A DNA stretch of 64,000 bases from Streptomyces sp. NBC_00820 (lineage in GTDB: Bacteria; Actinomycetota; Actinomycetes; Streptomycetales; Streptomycetaceae): the NCBI RefSeq assembly GCF_036347055.1, contig NZ_CP108882.1, forward strand, positions 1,736,001 to 1,800,000. Direction: 5' to 3'. Numbering within the stretch: the stretch's first letter is position 1; every line of letters begins with the position of its first letter. Shown here in pieces: positions 8,011 through 17,519 of the stretch. The notes beneath the pieces are model-generated. The model was not told the origin of the DNA and did not search any database. It saw only the letters and a list, made by a program, of their open reading frames with translations. The position numbers and the translations under genes are program-made.

Positions 8011-9270
8011 TTACGCCCGATCCCCTGAGCTGAAACGGGGTTCGGCAGCACGATTTGGATCATTTTCCGATGAAGCCGCAACGACGCCGCCCTGCACGGG
8101 AGCTGTGAGGACCCTTCCCGTGGCCAGCAGGACCAGCAACGACACCGCTCCCGCCACCGCCGGAAGAGCGAATCCCCACAGCGCGCCACCCGTCTGGACG
8201 ACAGGGCCGGCCAGGCCCGTTCCCACCGACGCACCCACGGTGAACGTGGTCACGAGCCAGGAGAAGGCCTCCGTGACCGTGCCGCTCGGCGCGTGCCGGT
8301 CCACGATGATGAAGGCGCACGCGATGCACGGCGCGAGGAACACTCCGGCGACCACCGCGAGCAGCGTCATGGCCACCGCGCCCGGCATCAGCGTCAGCGG
8401 CACGTAACACACCGCCAGAAGCGCCACCAGCACCCGCAGTCGCCGCTCCGGCGTCCCGGACCACTGCCGCGCCCCGTACACCGTGCCACCGATCAGCGCC
8501 CCGAGACCGATGGCGGCCATCAGCCAGCCGTACACCACGTCACCACCGTGCGTGTCGGCGTACGGCACCGACGCCACCGCGATGGACCCCAGCGCCATCC
8601 CCACGAACAGGAACGCGCCCAGCAGCGCCAGCAGCCCCGGCGAACGCAGCGCGCCCAGCCAGTGCGCCTCGCGCGGCGCCGAACGCCACGCGCGCGAGGG
8701 CGGCGAGACCACCACCGACAGCGCGCCCAGCACCCCCAGGACGCTCAGCACCAGCAGGGCCACCCGCTCCGACCACAGCGACGCGCACAGCGTCACCAGC
8801 AACGGGCCGACGGTGAACATGACTTCCTGCGCCACGGCGTCCATGGCGTACGCCGTGTGCACCTGTTCCTCCCGGCGCAGCACCGACGGCCACAGGGCCC
8901 GCAGGCCGCCCTCCAGGGGCGGGGTGAAGAGACCGGCGGCCGCGACCGCGCCGTACGCCAGGGGAAGCGGATCCGTGCCGCAGAAGGCGAACGACGTCAT
9001 GGCGAGGGCCGACAGGACGGCCGCGGGCAGCTGGACACGCGGCTGCCCGTACAGGTCCACGAGCCGGCCCAGGACGGGCTGGCCGACCGCGTTGGCGACG
9101 CCGTACACGGCCGCGAGCGCGCCGGCCAGGCTGTACGTGCCGTCCTGCGCGCGGACGAACAGCACCAGCGCGATCGCCGCGGTGGCGTTGGGCAGCCGCC
9201 CCACCAGAGTTCCGGTGAGCAGCCTGAGCGCGTGCCGCGCCCTGAGGATCTCGAGGTAGCCCGTGGCCAT
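8011..9270 (-). CDS. MFS transporter
   Basis: 419-residue permease with about 12 hydrophobic segments. The MFS signature appears as GRLVDLYGQPRV in the loop after the second helix, with a second copy-like GARQWSG loop near the middle. Start ATG at 9268-9270 with GGAAGGCAGG upstream. Its stop is only 9 bases from the pafA start, so it may be cotranscribed with pafA. It is divergent from the LacI-family gene at 9391, the usual arrangement when the regulator controls the transporter; sugar or drug specificity cannot be read from the sequence. Confidence 0.85.
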   Translation of the reverse strand: MATGYLEILRARHALRLLTGTLVGRLPNATAAIALVLFVRAQDGTYSLAGALAAVYGVANAVGQPVLGRLVDLYGQPRVQLPAAVLSALAMTSFAFCGTDPLPLAYGAVAAAGLFTPPLEGGLRALWPSVLRREEQVHTAYAMDAVAQEVMFTVGPLLVTLCASLWSERVALLVLSVLGVLGALSVVVSPPSRAWRSAPREAHWLGALRSPGLLALLGAFLFVGMALGSIAVASVPYADTHGGDVVYGWLMAAIGLGALIGGTVYGARQWSGTPERRLRVLVALLAVCYVPLTLMPGAVAMTLLAVVAGVFLAPCIACAFIIVDRHAPSGTVTEAFSWLVTTFTVGASVGTGLAGPVVQTGGALWGFALPAVAGAVSLLVLLATGRVLTAPVQGGVVAASSENDPNRAAEPRFSSGDRA

Positions 9271-9319
9271 GTCCTGCCTTCCAGCGGCCGCTCCGGATCG
9301 CCTCGACGTCCCGAAGTGT

Positions 9320-9346
9320 TACGTATAACTTCTCTTTCCATACGTA
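9320..9346. promoter_or_regulatory. Inverted repeat, candidate LacI-type operator
   Basis: TACGTAT (9320-9326) and ATACGTA (9340-9346) form a perfect 7-bp inverted repeat with 13 bases between, in the 120-base gap between the divergent MFS and LacI genes. AT-rich TATAACT next to the left arm could be a -10 box. An autoregulatory operator is inferred from position and symmetry only. Confidence 0.45.
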
Positions 9347-9390
9347 CCATGTGCGCTGTTCACACGTCCAGACGAAGGAGCATGCCCGCG

Positions 9391-10407
9391 GTGGCACGCA
9401 GCAGCACGCGCCCGACCAGCCGTGACGTCGCCCAGGCGGCCGGCGTCTCCCAGGCGGCCGTCTCCCTCGTCCTGGGCGACAAATGGCGCGGCCGCGTCTC
9501 CGAACCCACCGCCGAACGCGTACGGCAGGCCGCACGCGAACTCGGCTACCGCCCCAACCTCGCCGCCCGCAACCTCCGCCTCGGCCGCACCCGCACCGTC
9601 CTGCTCGTCGTGCCGGCCCTCACCACGGAGTTCTTCGCCGGCGTCTACACCGGCGCCGCCCGCGTGGCCGCCCAGCACGGCTTCGGAGTCGTCCTCTACC
9701 CCTCCCCCGAAGGCGTCGGCCCCGCCCGCGACCCCTTCGCCTCCGCGCAGGCCGCCCTGGACGGCGTGATCGCCTCGTCCATGGCCGCCGACGCCCTCAC
9801 CGCCATCCTCGGCGACCAGCTCCCCCTCGTCATGCTCGACAGCGACCCCGCGGGCAGCCTCGGCGCCGCCACCGTCAACCTCGACATCGCCGACGGCGTC
9901 CGCCAGGTGGCCGAACACCTGCTCGGCCTCGGCCACCGCCGCATCCTCCACCTCGCCGCCGACGTGCCCTCCTGGACCTTCCGGGTCCGCGCCCGCGAAC
10001 TCACCACGCGCATGGCCGCCGTACCCGGCACCGAGATCCGCACCACCGCCGCACCGATCTCCATCGACGGAGCCCGCGCCGCCGTCGAAGCCGCCCTCGC
10101 CGTCCCGGGCCCCCGCCCCACCGCCGTCGTCTGCGACGACGACAAACTCGCCGCCGGCGCCTACAAGGCCCTGCGCCGCCTCGGGCTCAGGATCCCCGAC
10201 GACATCTCCGTCACCGGCCTCGACGACCTCGCCCTGGGCACCGCCATCGACCCGGAACTCACCACCGTGCGCCTGGACGCCGAACTCTTCGGAGAGCGCG
10301 GTATGCGCGCCCTCCTCGCCGTCCTGGACGGCCGCGAACCGGAGGGCGGGGACATCCCCGTCGAACTGGTCGTCCGAGGCTCCACAGCGCCACCGCGCAC
10401 GGCCTAG
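9391..10407 (+). CDS. LacI-family transcriptional regulator
   Basis: 338 residues: N-terminal LacI helix-turn-helix (TSRDVAQAAGVSQAAVSLVL, then the hinge helix AARNLRLGRTR) and a periplasmic-binding-protein-like effector domain (VLLVVPALTTEFFAGVYTG, VTGLDDLALGTAIDPELTTV). I prefer GTG at 9391 because GAAGGAG ends ten bases upstream; the in-frame ATG at 9382 is only one base from that ribosome site. The TAG stop is the first part of hairpin element copy 2, which inserted at the stop codon and left the protein unchanged. Probably regulates the divergent transporter. Confidence 0.88.
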   Translation: MARSSTRPTSRDVAQAAGVSQAAVSLVLGDKWRGRVSEPTAERVRQAARELGYRPNLAARNLRLGRTRTVLLVVPALTTEFFAGVYTGAARVAAQHGFGVVLYPSPEGVGPARDPFASAQAALDGVIASSMAADALTAILGDQLPLVMLDSDPAGSLGAATVNLDIADGVRQVAEHLLGLGHRRILHLAADVPSWTFRVRARELTTRMAAVPGTEIRTTAAPISIDGARAAVEAALAVPGPRPTAVVCDDDKLAAGAYKALRRLGLRIPDDISVTGLDDLALGTAIDPELTTVRLDAELFGERGMRALLAVLDGREPEGGDIPVELVVRGSTAPPRTA

Positions 10408-10569
10408 GGGGTGTCGTTTGGATCAGGTCGGATCAGGCCGCGGCGTCCGGTGCGGTGCCTCGCAAGGCGGAGGATCTGCCGCGTACCGGACGTACTCGGC
10501 TGATCCGACAACGCGGCGAGGTGCCGCGCCGGGCGCCGCGGACCCGAGCTGATCCAAACGACACCCCCT
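10406..10569 (+). mobile_element. MITE-like palindromic element, copy 2
   Basis: 164-bp element with terminal inverted repeats matching copy 1 (here the ends are perfect over GGGGGTGTCGTTTGGATCAG). Both sides read CTAG, so a 4-bp CTAG or 2-bp TA target duplication is directly visible. Orientation is opposite to copy 1. The internal sequence folds back on itself: GTCGGATCAGG, CGCGGCGTCCGG and GGTGCCTCGC on the left pair with matching segments on the right. It abuts the LacI stop codon and lies 117 bases beyond the convergent prcA stop. TA/CTAG duplication recalls IS5-family (IS427-type) transposases; no such transposase is in the window. Confidence 0.88.
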
Positions 10570-10637
10570 AGCGGCCACCGGGCCCCTTGCGGGCCCTGCT
10601 CCGGAGGCCGGCCCTGCCCCGCGGGGCAGGAACGACG

Positions 10638-10670
10638 GATGCCCCGGACCGGAGAACCGGCCGGGGCATC
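10638..10670. terminator. Terminator between lacI-type gene and prcA
   Basis: Stem GATGCCCCGG-CCGG / CCGG-CCGGGGCATC with one bulged A and an AGAA loop, 16 bases past the prcA stop (minus strand); in a convergent gap it could also stop transcription from the regulator side. Confidence 0.65.
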
Positions 10671-10686
10671 CCTGAGCGGGGAGGGA

Positions 10687-11427
10687 TCACTCCTCGTCGT
10701 CGGAGGTCTCCGCCTCCGTCTTCGCACCGTCGGCCTCCAGCAGCCGGGACAGCTGACGCCCGACGATGCGCTTGAACTTCCGCTTCTGCGGACGCGTGCG
10801 GTCCAGCACCGCCACCTCCAGCCGCTCCGCGGGAATCTCCCGCTCACCGCCGTTGGTGTCCCGGGACAGAGCCTGAACCGCCAGCTTGAGCGCCTCCGCC
10901 AGGCTCATCCCGTCCTGGTGACGCTGGTCCAGGAAGGTGCTGATCTGCTCCGCGTTGCCGCCCACCGCCACCGAGCCGTGCTCGTCCACGATGGAACCGT
11001 CATGCGGCAGCCGGTAGATCTGGTCACCCTCCGGAGTCTCACCGACCTCCGCCACGACCAGCTCCACCTCGTACGGCTTCTCGGCCGCCGAGGAGAAGAT
11101 CGTGCCCAGCGTCTGCGCGTAGACGTTCGCCAGGCCCCGGGCCGTCACATCGTCCCGGTCGTAGGTGTAACCACGCAGGTCCGCGTACCGCACACCGCCG
11201 ATGCGCAGATTCTCGTACTCGTTGTACTTGCCGGCGGCCGCGAACCCGATCCGGTCGTAGATCTCACTGAACTTGTGCAGCGCGCGGGACGGGTTCTCTC
11301 CGACGAACACGATGCCGTCGGCGTACTGCATGACCGCCAGGCTGCGGCCACGCGCGATGCCCTTGCGGGCGTACTCCGCCCGGTCGGCCATCGCCTGCTG
11401 GGGTGAGACATAGAACGGCGTCGACAC
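10687..11427 (-). CDS. prcA: 20S proteasome alpha subunit
   Basis: 246 residues. Outer, non-catalytic ring of the 20S proteasome. The N-terminal gate region [23 protein letters not shown], then [20 protein letters not shown] and KIYDRIG-like [17 protein letters not shown] are typical of actinobacterial PrcA. The C-terminus is an acidic tail (EAETSDDEE). GTG start at 11427. It follows prcB with a 60-base gap and ends at a hairpin; it is expected to bind the C-terminal QYL of Arc between alpha subunits. Confidence 0.97.
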   Translation of the reverse strand: MSTPFYVSPQQAMADRAEYARKGIARGRSLAVMQYADGIVFVGENPSRALHKFSEIYDRIGFAAAGKYNEYENLRIGGVRYADLRGYTYDRDDVTARGLANVYAQTLGTIFSSAAEKPYEVELVVAEVGETPEGDQIYRLPHDGSIVDEHGSVAVGGNAEQISTFLDQRHQDGMSLAEALKLAVQALSRDTNGGEREIPAERLEVAVLDRTRPQKRKFKRIVGRQLSRLLEADGAKTEAETSDDEE

Positions 11428-11487
11428 CGGTTATCCGTCCCTTTCTGTCATGGTCACTGGATCACCTTCAAAAAACCGGGCCCGCGC

Positions 11488-12330
11488 TCAGAGCAGGGCG
11501 GCCTTCGGACCGTCGGGCTCCTCCAGGCGGCGCTGCAGCACCGCCCGGGAGACCTCGGAGGCCTCCTCCTCGGTCAGCCGGCGGAAACCGTCCTCGGTGA
11601 TCACGGTGATGATCGGGTAGATCCGGCGGGCGACATCGGGACCACCGGTCGCCGAGTCGTCGTCAGCCGCGTCGTACAGGGCCTGGACCAACAGGGTGGT
11701 GGCCTGCTCCTCGGTCAGGTCGTCACGGAACAGCTTCTTCATCGCACCCCGCGCGAACAGCGAGCCGGAACCCGTGGCCGCGTAGTTGTGCTCCTCGGAA
11801 CGGCCGCCCGTCACGTCGTACGAGAAGATGCGCCCCTTCTCCCGGTCCACGTCGTAACCGGCGAACAGCGGCACCACGGCCAGACCCTGCATCGCCATGC
11901 CGAGGTTGGAACGGATCATGGTCGACAGGCGGTTCGCCTTGCCCTCCAGAGACAGCTGGGCGCCCTCGACCTTCTCGAAGTGCTCCAGCTCCAGCTGGAA
12001 GAGCTTGACCATCTCCACGGCGAGACCGGCGGTGCCGGCGATGCCGACGGCCGAGTACTCGTCCGCCGGGAACACCTTCTCGATGTCCCGCTGCGCGATG
12101 ACGTTGCCCATGGTGGCCCGGCGGTCACCGGCGAGCACCACGCCACCGGGGAACGTGGCGGCCACGATGGTCGTGCCGTGCGGCGCCTGGACCGTCCCCT
12201 CGACGGGCAGCCGCCGCTTGCCGGGGAGCATCTCCGGCTGGTGCTCCGACAGGAAGTCGATGAACGAAGAGGACCCCGGCGTCAGGAAGGCAGCCGGTAG
12301 ACGCCCGGTGCTACGAGTGTTGGCTTCCAC
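11488..12330 (-). CDS. prcB: 20S proteasome beta subunit (threonine peptidase)
   Basis: 280 residues from GTG at 12330, with GGAAGGA six bases upstream. Peptidase family T1: the propeptide (residues 1-52, with [20 protein letters not shown]) ends at APHG, and autocleavage would expose the catalytic Thr53 of [21 protein letters not shown] (split: TTIVAATF and [11 protein letters not shown]). Conserved Asp and Lys/Arg of the T1 active site are in the DRR and GAMKK segments. Its first 49 bases overlap the 3' end of the endonuclease VII-like pseudogene in another frame, and its ribosome site lies inside that gene. Confidence 0.97.
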   Translation of the reverse strand: MEANTRSTGRLPAAFLTPGSSSFIDFLSEHQPEMLPGKRRLPVEGTVQAPHGTTIVAATFPGGVVLAGDRRATMGNVIAQRDIEKVFPADEYSAVGIAGTAGLAVEMVKLFQLELEHFEKVEGAQLSLEGKANRLSTMIRSNLGMAMQGLAVVPLFAGYDVDREKGRIFSYDVTGGRSEEHNYAATGSGSLFARGAMKKLFRDDLTEEQATTLLVQALYDAADDDSATGGPDVARRIYPIITVITEDGFRRLTEEEASEVSRAVLQRRLEEPDGPKAALL

Positions 12331-12721
12331 GCGATTCCTTCCACGTATGCGGCAGCCCGCCTGATGACGTCGGGCCGATCTTTGAACTGCCCCAGAGCGG
12401 CGTTGCAGCTGAAGCACAGTACGCAACGGACCCTACCCGTCTGACGGCAGTGATCCACGTGTGCGGGCGATGCGGAAAGACTTGTGCGCCGGATCCCGCC
12501 CCGGGAGGCGGTCGACGCGTCACGCTCGGCTTCGGTGAGGCCGTACCGGCGCCGCGGACGGTCCTGCCGGGGGCGCCGGCAGTGCGCGGCGCCGTACTCC
12601 GCCACGCACTCCCGGCAGCAGGCCTGAAGGCCGTCCCGGCGATTCCCGTCCCGTGCGAATACGGAGAGGGCAGGTCACGCTCGCGTTTCCCGCACCGCTT
12701 CGCGTTCGACTCCTCAGCCAC
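12282..12721 (-). pseudogene. Recombination endonuclease VII-like protein, frameshifted
   Basis: Two overlapping frames together spell an endonuclease VII-family protein. Frame one starts at GTG 12721 (MAEESNAKRCGKRERDLP, with GGGGGGA upstream). After DLP near 12666-12671 the match continues in another frame: [77 protein letters not shown], ending at the TGA at 12282. A one-base loss in a C run restores DLPLSVFARDGN if reversed. Metal-binding cysteines also look eroded: KRCGKR where KRCGKC is expected and GGIRRTSLS where a CxxC precedes HVDHC. Probably a decayed gene, overlapping the start of prcB; a sequencing error would explain the frameshift but not the lost cysteines. Confidence 0.65.
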
Positions 12722-12770
12722 CCGATCCCCCCGTTACCTTCGACTCGAAGGTGCAGCGGCCAGGCGCTCT

Positions 12771-12989
12771 TTACTCTCCGCCCTTTTGCACGAATCCGCG
12801 CACGAAGTCCTCGGCGTTCTCCTCGAGCACGTCGTCGATCTCGTCCAGCACGGAGTCCACGTCGTCGCTCAGCTTCTCGTGCCGCTCCTTGAGGTCCTCG
12901 GAGCCCTGCGCCTCCTGCGCCTGCTCCTCGACTTCCTCGGTGGAACGCGTGGCCTTCTGCTGGCCGCCGCCGGTGTCCTTGGTCGCCAT
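12771..12989 (-). CDS. pup: Prokaryotic ubiquitin-like protein Pup
   Basis: 72 residues from ATG 12989 (MATKDTGGGQQKATRST). Intrinsically disordered acidic tag with the central helix-forming region KLSDDVDSVLDEIDDVLEENAEDF that docks on the Arc coiled coils (given for position; 24 residues are split as KLSDDVDSVLDE and IDDVLEENAEDF). It ends in GGE followed by TAA. Because the last residue is already glutamate rather than glutamine, PafA could use it directly without deamidation by Dop. In-frame upstream ATGs (13019, 13004) would add MSGEMSGVRF; the chosen start has GTGAGG upstream. Next to dop and the prcBA genes. Confidence 0.95.
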   Translation of the reverse strand: MATKDTGGGQQKATRSTEEVEEQAQEAQGSEDLKERHEKLSDDVDSVLDEIDDVLEENAEDFVRGFVQKGGE

Positions 12990-13187
12990 AAACCTCACCC
13001 CGCTCATTTCGCCCGACATGGTCGACGGGTCGGCATTCCTGCCGTTCGGTGATGATCAGACCCTACAAGCCGGGTCCGACATCGGCCCCGCAGTTTCGAC
13101 AACGTACGGGAGCCATCTCGATGATTCCCGGGCGGTGGGATTTCCACCCTGCCCGCCCGGCCCGCTCCATGGACCCGCCGGCCCCGC

Positions 13188-14699
13188 TCAGCTGCCGGAA
13201 AGGACCCTGACCAGGTCTTCCGCGGTGCGGCAGCGGTCCAGCAGCTCCTTGACGTGATTTCGCGTTCCGCGTAGCGGTTCCAGGGTTGGAACGCGCTGGA
13301 GGGAGTCCCGGCCCGGAAGGTCGAAGATGACCGAGTCCCAGGACGCCGCGGCCACGTCGTCCGCGTACTGCTCCAGGCAGCGCCCGCGGAAGTAGGCGCG
13401 GGTGTCCTCCGGCGGCTTCGTACGGGCCCTCTCGACCTCGGTCTCGTCCAGCAGGCGCTTCATGCGGCCGCGGGCCACCAGGCGGTTGTAGAGGCCCTTC
13501 TCGGGGCGTACGTCGGCGTACTGGAGGTCGACGAGGTGCAGCCGGGCGGCGTCCCAGTCCAGGGAGTCGCGGCGGCGGTAGCCCTCCATGAGCTCCCGCT
13601 TGGCGACCCAGTCCAGCTCGCCGGCCAGGCTCATGGGGTCGTTCTCGAGGCGGTTGAGGGTGTCCTCCCAGCGCACGAGGACGTCCTTGGTCTGGTCGTC
13701 GGCGTCGGCCCCGAAGCGTTCCTCGACGTACTTGCGGGACAGCTCGAAGTACTCCATCTGCAGCTGGACGGCGGTGAGTGTCCGGCCGCTGCGCAGGGTG
13801 ACCAGGCGCGTGAGGGAGGGGTCGTGGGAGACCTGGTGGAGGGTGCGTACGGGCTGGTCGACGGCGAGGTCCACGGCGATGAAGCCGTCCTCGATCATGG
13901 ACAGGACCAGGGCGGTCGTGCCCAGCTTGAGGTAGGTGGAGATCTCCGACAGGTTCGCGTCGCCGATGATCACGTGCAGGCGGCGGTACTTCTCGGCGTC
14001 GGCGTGGGGTTCGTCGCGGGTGTTGATGATGGGGCGCTTGAGGGTGGTCTCCAGGCCGACCTCGACCTCGAAGTAGTCGGCGCGCTGGCTGAGCTGGAAG
14101 CCGTGCTCATGGCCGTCCTGGCCGATGCCGACGCGGCCGGCTCCGGTGAAGACCTGGCGGGAGACGAAGAAGGGCGTGAGGTGGCGCACGATGTCGGAGA
14201 AGGGGGTTTCCCGCTTCATCAGGTAGTTCTCGTGCGTGCCGTAGGAGGCGCCCTTGTTGTCGGTGTTGTTCTTGTAGAGGTGGATGGGCTGGGCGCCGGG
14301 GAGCTGGGCGGCCCGCTCGGCGGCTTCGGCCATGATGCGTTCGCCGGCCTTGTCCCACAGGACGGCGTCGCGGGGGTTGGTGACCTCGGGGGCGCTGTAC
14401 TCGGGGTGGGCGTGGTCGACGTAGAGCCGGGCGCCGTTGGTGAGGATCACGTTGGCGAGGCCGATGTCCTCGTCGGTGAGCTGGCTGGAGTCGGCGGCCT
14501 CCCGGGCGAGGTCGAAGCCGCGCGCGTCCCGCAGCGGGTTCTCCTCCTCGAAGTCCCAGCGGGCCCGGCGGGCCCGGTGCATCGCCGCCGCGTAGGCGTT
14601 GACGATCTGGGATGAGGTGAGCATGGCATTGGCGTTGGGGTGGCCGGGGACGGAGATGCCGTACTCCGTCTCGATGCCCATTACTCGCCGTACGGTCAT
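13188..14699 (-). CDS. dop: Pup deamidase/depupylase Dop
   Basis: 503 residues, a paralogue of PafA. Removes Pup from substrates and, where Pup ends in Gln, deamidates it. ATP-binding Glu10 in GIETEYGI and the catalytic Asp95 in [13 protein letters not shown] are present; the Dop-specific loop lies between ([15 protein letters not shown] onward). [18 protein letters not shown] and [13 protein letters not shown] blocks are shared with PafA. Start ATG 14699 with AAGGAGG nine bases upstream. Since Pup here ends in GGE, depupylation is the likelier main role. It lies between arc and pup. Confidence 0.97.
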   Translation of the reverse strand: MTVRRVMGIETEYGISVPGHPNANAMLTSSQIVNAYAAAMHRARRARWDFEEENPLRDARGFDLAREAADSSQLTDEDIGLANVILTNGARLYVDHAHPEYSAPEVTNPRDAVLWDKAGERIMAEAAERAAQLPGAQPIHLYKNNTDNKGASYGTHENYLMKRETPFSDIVRHLTPFFVSRQVFTGAGRVGIGQDGHEHGFQLSQRADYFEVEVGLETTLKRPIINTRDEPHADAEKYRRLHVIIGDANLSEISTYLKLGTTALVLSMIEDGFIAVDLAVDQPVRTLHQVSHDPSLTRLVTLRSGRTLTAVQLQMEYFELSRKYVEERFGADADDQTKDVLVRWEDTLNRLENDPMSLAGELDWVAKRELMEGYRRRDSLDWDAARLHLVDLQYADVRPEKGLYNRLVARGRMKRLLDETEVERARTKPPEDTRAYFRGRCLEQYADDVAAASWDSVIFDLPGRDSLQRVPTLEPLRGTRNHVKELLDRCRTAEDLVRVLSGS

Positions 14700-14884
14700 G
14701 CGGCCCTCCTTGCCCGGCGGCGCCCTCGGTCGTGGGTGCCGCTCACTACCGCTGGCGCTCCGGTGCGTGTGCGGTGCCCGTCCCCGCACTGCGCGACTCG
14801 GCGGTAGGAAAGAGCCTAGAACGCCTTTGCGCCGGTGGGGAGATCATTTGCGTCATTGCCTGTTCCGGCCTGGCCTGAAAAGCA

Positions 14885-14923
14885 GGCGGCTGCGGGGGCC
14901 CGCCGGGGCCACCCGCAGCCGCC
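14885..14923 (-). terminator. Terminator downstream of arc
   Basis: Perfect 12-bp stem GGCGGCTGCGGG / CCCGCAGCCGCC with a 15-base GC-rich loop, starting 7 bases past the arc stop on the minus strand, upstream of dop. Confidence 0.6.
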
Positions 14924-14929
14924 CTGCGA

Positions 14930-16693
14930 TTACAGGTACTGGCCGGTATTCGCCACCGTGTCGATGGAACGTCCGGTGTCCGCTCCCTGCTTTCCGGTGA
15001 TGAGCGTACGGATGTAGACGATCCGTTCGCCCTTCTTTCCGGAGATGCGGGCCCAGTCGTCCGGGTTGGTGGTGTTGGGGAGGTCCTCGTTCTCCTTGAA
15101 CTCGTCCACGCAGGCCTGGAGGAGGTGGGAGACGCGGAGGCCCTTCTGGCTCTTCTCCAGGAAGTCCTTGATCGCCATTTTCTTGGCGCGGCCCACGATG
15201 TTCTCGATCATGGCGCCGGAATTGAAGTCCTTGAAGTACAGGACTTCCTTGTCGCCATTGGCGTAGGTGACTTCCAGGAAGCGGTTCTCCTCGGATTCGG
15301 CGTACATCTGCTCGACCGCGGTCTGGATCATGCTCTGGACCGTGGTCGTCCTGTCGCCGCCGTGCTCCCCGAGGTCGTCCGCGTGCAGCGGGAGGCGTTC
15401 GGTGAGGTACTTGCCGAAGATGTCCTTGGCCGCTTCGGCGTCCGGGCGCTCGATCTTGATCTTCACGTCGAGGCGGCCGGGACGCAGGATGGCGGGGTCG
15501 ATCATGTCCTCGCGGTTGGAGGCACCGATGACCACGACGTTCTGCAGGCCTTCCACACCGTCGATCTCGGCGAGGAGCTGCGGGACGATGGTGTTCTCCA
15601 CGTCCGAGCTGACGCCGGATCCGCGGGTGCGGAAGAGGGACTCCATCTCGTCGAAGAAGACGATGACGGGGGTGCCCTCGCTGGCCTTCTCCCGGGCACG
15701 CTGGAAGACGAGACGGATCTGCCGCTCGGTCTCACCGACGTACTTGTTGAGGAGCTCGGGACCCTTGATGTTGAGGAAGAAGCTCTTGCCGGAGGCCTGG
15801 CCGGTGACCTCGGCGACCTTCTTGGCCAGCGAGTTGGCGACCGCCTTGGCGATGAGCGTCTTGCCGCATCCGGGGGGCCCGTAGAGCAGGACGCCCTTGG
15901 GCGGGCGCAGCTCGTGCTCCTTGAACAGGTCGGGGTAGAGGTACGGCAGCTCGACCGCGTCGCGGATGGCCTCGATCTGGTTGCCGAGGCCGCCGATCTG
16001 CTCGTAGCCGATGTCGGGGACCTCTTCGAGGACCAGTTCCTCGACCTCGCTCTTGGGCACGACCTCGTAGACGTAGCCGGAGCGGGGTTCGAGCAGGAGG
16101 GCGTCACCGGGGCGGATGGTGACGTCCAGCAGTGGTTCGGCGAGCCGTACCACCCGCTCCTCGTCGGTGTGCCCGAGCACCAGGGCTCGTTCGCCGTCCT
16201 CGAGGATCTCCTTGAGGGTGACGATGTCGCCGACGCTCTCGTACTCCATGGCGTCGACCACGTTGAGCGCTTCGTTGAGCATGACCTCCTGGCCGCGCCT
16301 GAGGTCGTCGAGTTCGACGCTGGGGCTGACGTTGACGCGGAGCTTGCGACCGCCGGTGAAGATGTCGGCGGTGCCGTCCTCGTTCGCCTGCAGGAAAACG
16401 CCGAAGCCTGCCGGGGGCTGGGCGAGCCGGTCGACCTCCTCCTTGAGGGCCACGATCTGGTCGCGGGCCTCCCGGAGGGTGTTGGCCAGTCGTTCGTTCT
16501 GCGCGGAGACGCCGGCCAGATTGGTCTGCAGCTCGACGATCCGCTCCTCGAGAATCCTCGTGTGCCGCGGAGAGTCGGCGAGCTTACGTCGCAGGACGGC
16601 GATCTCCTGCTCAAGGTAGGCGATCTGCCCGGCCGGGTCGTCGGACCCTCGTCCCGGGCGGATGCCGCGGTTCATGTCGTCGTCGTGGGCTGC
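14930..16693 (-). CDS. arc: Proteasome-associated AAA ATPase Arc/Mpa
   Basis: 587 residues from GTG 16693 with GGAGGAGGTGAGG upstream. Hexameric unfoldase that captures pupylated proteins and feeds the 20S core. N-terminal coiled coil (about residues 20-90, [15 protein letters not shown]), two OB-fold repeats, then one AAA module with Walker A GPPGCGKT, Walker B VIVFFDE and arginine-finger region RPGRLDVKI. The C-terminus ends GQYL, the HbYX-like tail that opens the PrcA gate. Upstream, TGTCAA at 16781-16786 reads TTGACA on the coding strand and may be a -35 box. Confidence 0.97.
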   Translation of the reverse strand, partial: AAHDDDMNRGIRPGRGSDDPAGQIAYLEQEIAVLRRKLADSPRHTRILEERIVELQTNLAGVSAQNERLANTLREARDQIVALKEEVDRLAQPPAGFGVFLQANEDGTADIFTGGRKLRVNVSPSVELDDLRRGQEVMLNEALNVVDAMEYESVGDIVTLKEILEDGERALVLGHTDEERVVRLAEPLLDVTIRPGDALLLEPRSGYVYEVVPKSEVEELVLEEVPDIGYEQIGGLGNQIEAIRDAVELPYLYPDLFKEHELRPPKGVLLYGPPGCGKTLIAKAVANSLAKKVAEVTGQASGKSFFLNIKGPELLNKYVGETERQIRLVFQRAREKASEGTPVIVFFDEMESLFRTRGSGVSSDVENTIVPQLLAEIDGVEGLQNVVVIGASNREDMIDPAILRPGRLDVKIKIERPDAEAAKDIFGKYLTERLPLHADDLGEHGGDRTTTVQSMIQTAVEQMYAESEENRFLEVTYANGDKEVLYFKDFNSGAMIENIVGRAKKMAIKDFLEKSQKGLRVSHLLQACVDEFKENEDLPNTTNPDDWARISGKKGERIVYIRTLITGKQGADTGRSIDTVANTGQYL

Positions 16694-17216
16694 CACGGTC
16701 CTCACCTCCTCCAAGGGGAGCTGGACGCTTCCAGACCCTACCTGGGTGGGTGTCGATTGAAACCCCTAGATCACAAAGACTGTCAAGGTGTGTCGTCGGT
16801 CACCCGGTGCGCTCCCTCTTGCACGGAGGGGATACCCACTCAACGTGATTCAGAAGCGGCTTGTTCCGGGCCGGGAAGAGTCAAAACCCTTCAGGAGTGG
16901 CCTGAGTTGTCTGCTCCGGGCCGGTTGGCCGGTTCGCGGGCATGCGCGAGGGCGCTCGCACGATCATCACGCAGAGCGACGGTCGAGCCGATGGATGTCA
17001 CCTGCGGGGCGGCTTGAACTGTGCCCCGCGGCCTTCGGGGCTCCCTTCCCCGGTGTGCCGCCTGTACCCGAGGGGGTGCGGGAGGAAACCCCTCACCCTG
17101 TCGCACACGAGGGGAAAGCGGGCGGAGGTAGGGTCGGGATGTCCAACAGCCGCTGGAGCGGACCCGGCTGGCCTGTGCCCGCCGGACGACCGCCCGGCGA
17201 ACCGACGGCAGGAGAG
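16694..17216. other. Intergenic region between arc and the ferredoxin gene
   Basis: About 520 bases separating divergent genes. On the minus strand TTGACA (16781-16786) is a plausible -35 box for arc, with no convincing -10. A CGGGCCGGTTGGCCGGTTCG stretch near 16916 is repetitive and could form small hairpins. I see no coding sequence with Streptomyces-like codon bias that would make a sensible protein. Confidence 0.4.
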
Positions 17217-17519
17217 ATGAGCGTGCAGCAGGAGGCCCCGGACAGCGAGGCGCTGGAGGTCTGGATCGACCAGGACCTGTGTACCGGTGACGGGATCTGC
17301 GTCCAGTACGCGCCGGAGGTGTTCGAGCTGGACATCGACGGGCTGGCCTATGTGAAGGGCGCGGACGACGAGCTGCTCCAGCACGCGGGGGCGACCACCC
17401 CGGTGCCGCTGCCGCTCCTGACGGACGTGGTGGACTCGGCGCGTGAGTGTCCGGGCGACTGCATCCACGTGCGCCGGGTTTCGGACAGGGTCGAGGTGTA
17501 CGGGCCGGAAGCGGAGTGA
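17217..17519 (+). CDS. 3Fe-4S-type ferredoxin
   Basis: 100-residue electron carrier. Cluster ligands are visible as DLCTGDGICVQYAPEVF (Cys-x5-Cys near the N-terminus) and ARECPGDCIHV (Cys-Pro near the C-terminus), the spacing of small actinobacterial [3Fe-4S] ferredoxins that serve cytochromes P450 or other oxygenases. The 50-residue insert between them is typical. Start is ATG 17217 or GTG 17223; GGAG at 17211 is close to the first and ideally spaced for the second. No P450 or reductase is adjacent, so the partner is unknown. Confidence 0.85.
   Translation: MSVQQEAPDSEALEVWIDQDLCTGDGICVQYAPEVFELDIDGLAYVKGADDELLQHAGATTPVPLPLLTDVVDSARECPGDCIHVRRVSDRVEVYGPEAE

Noticed and set aside
8293..9390. 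Long N-terminal extension of the LacI regulator (frame open from 8293)
   Set aside because: The upstream part lies antisense to the MFS gene and is Arg/His/Gln-rich; a ribosome site and typical LacI N-terminus begin at 9391.
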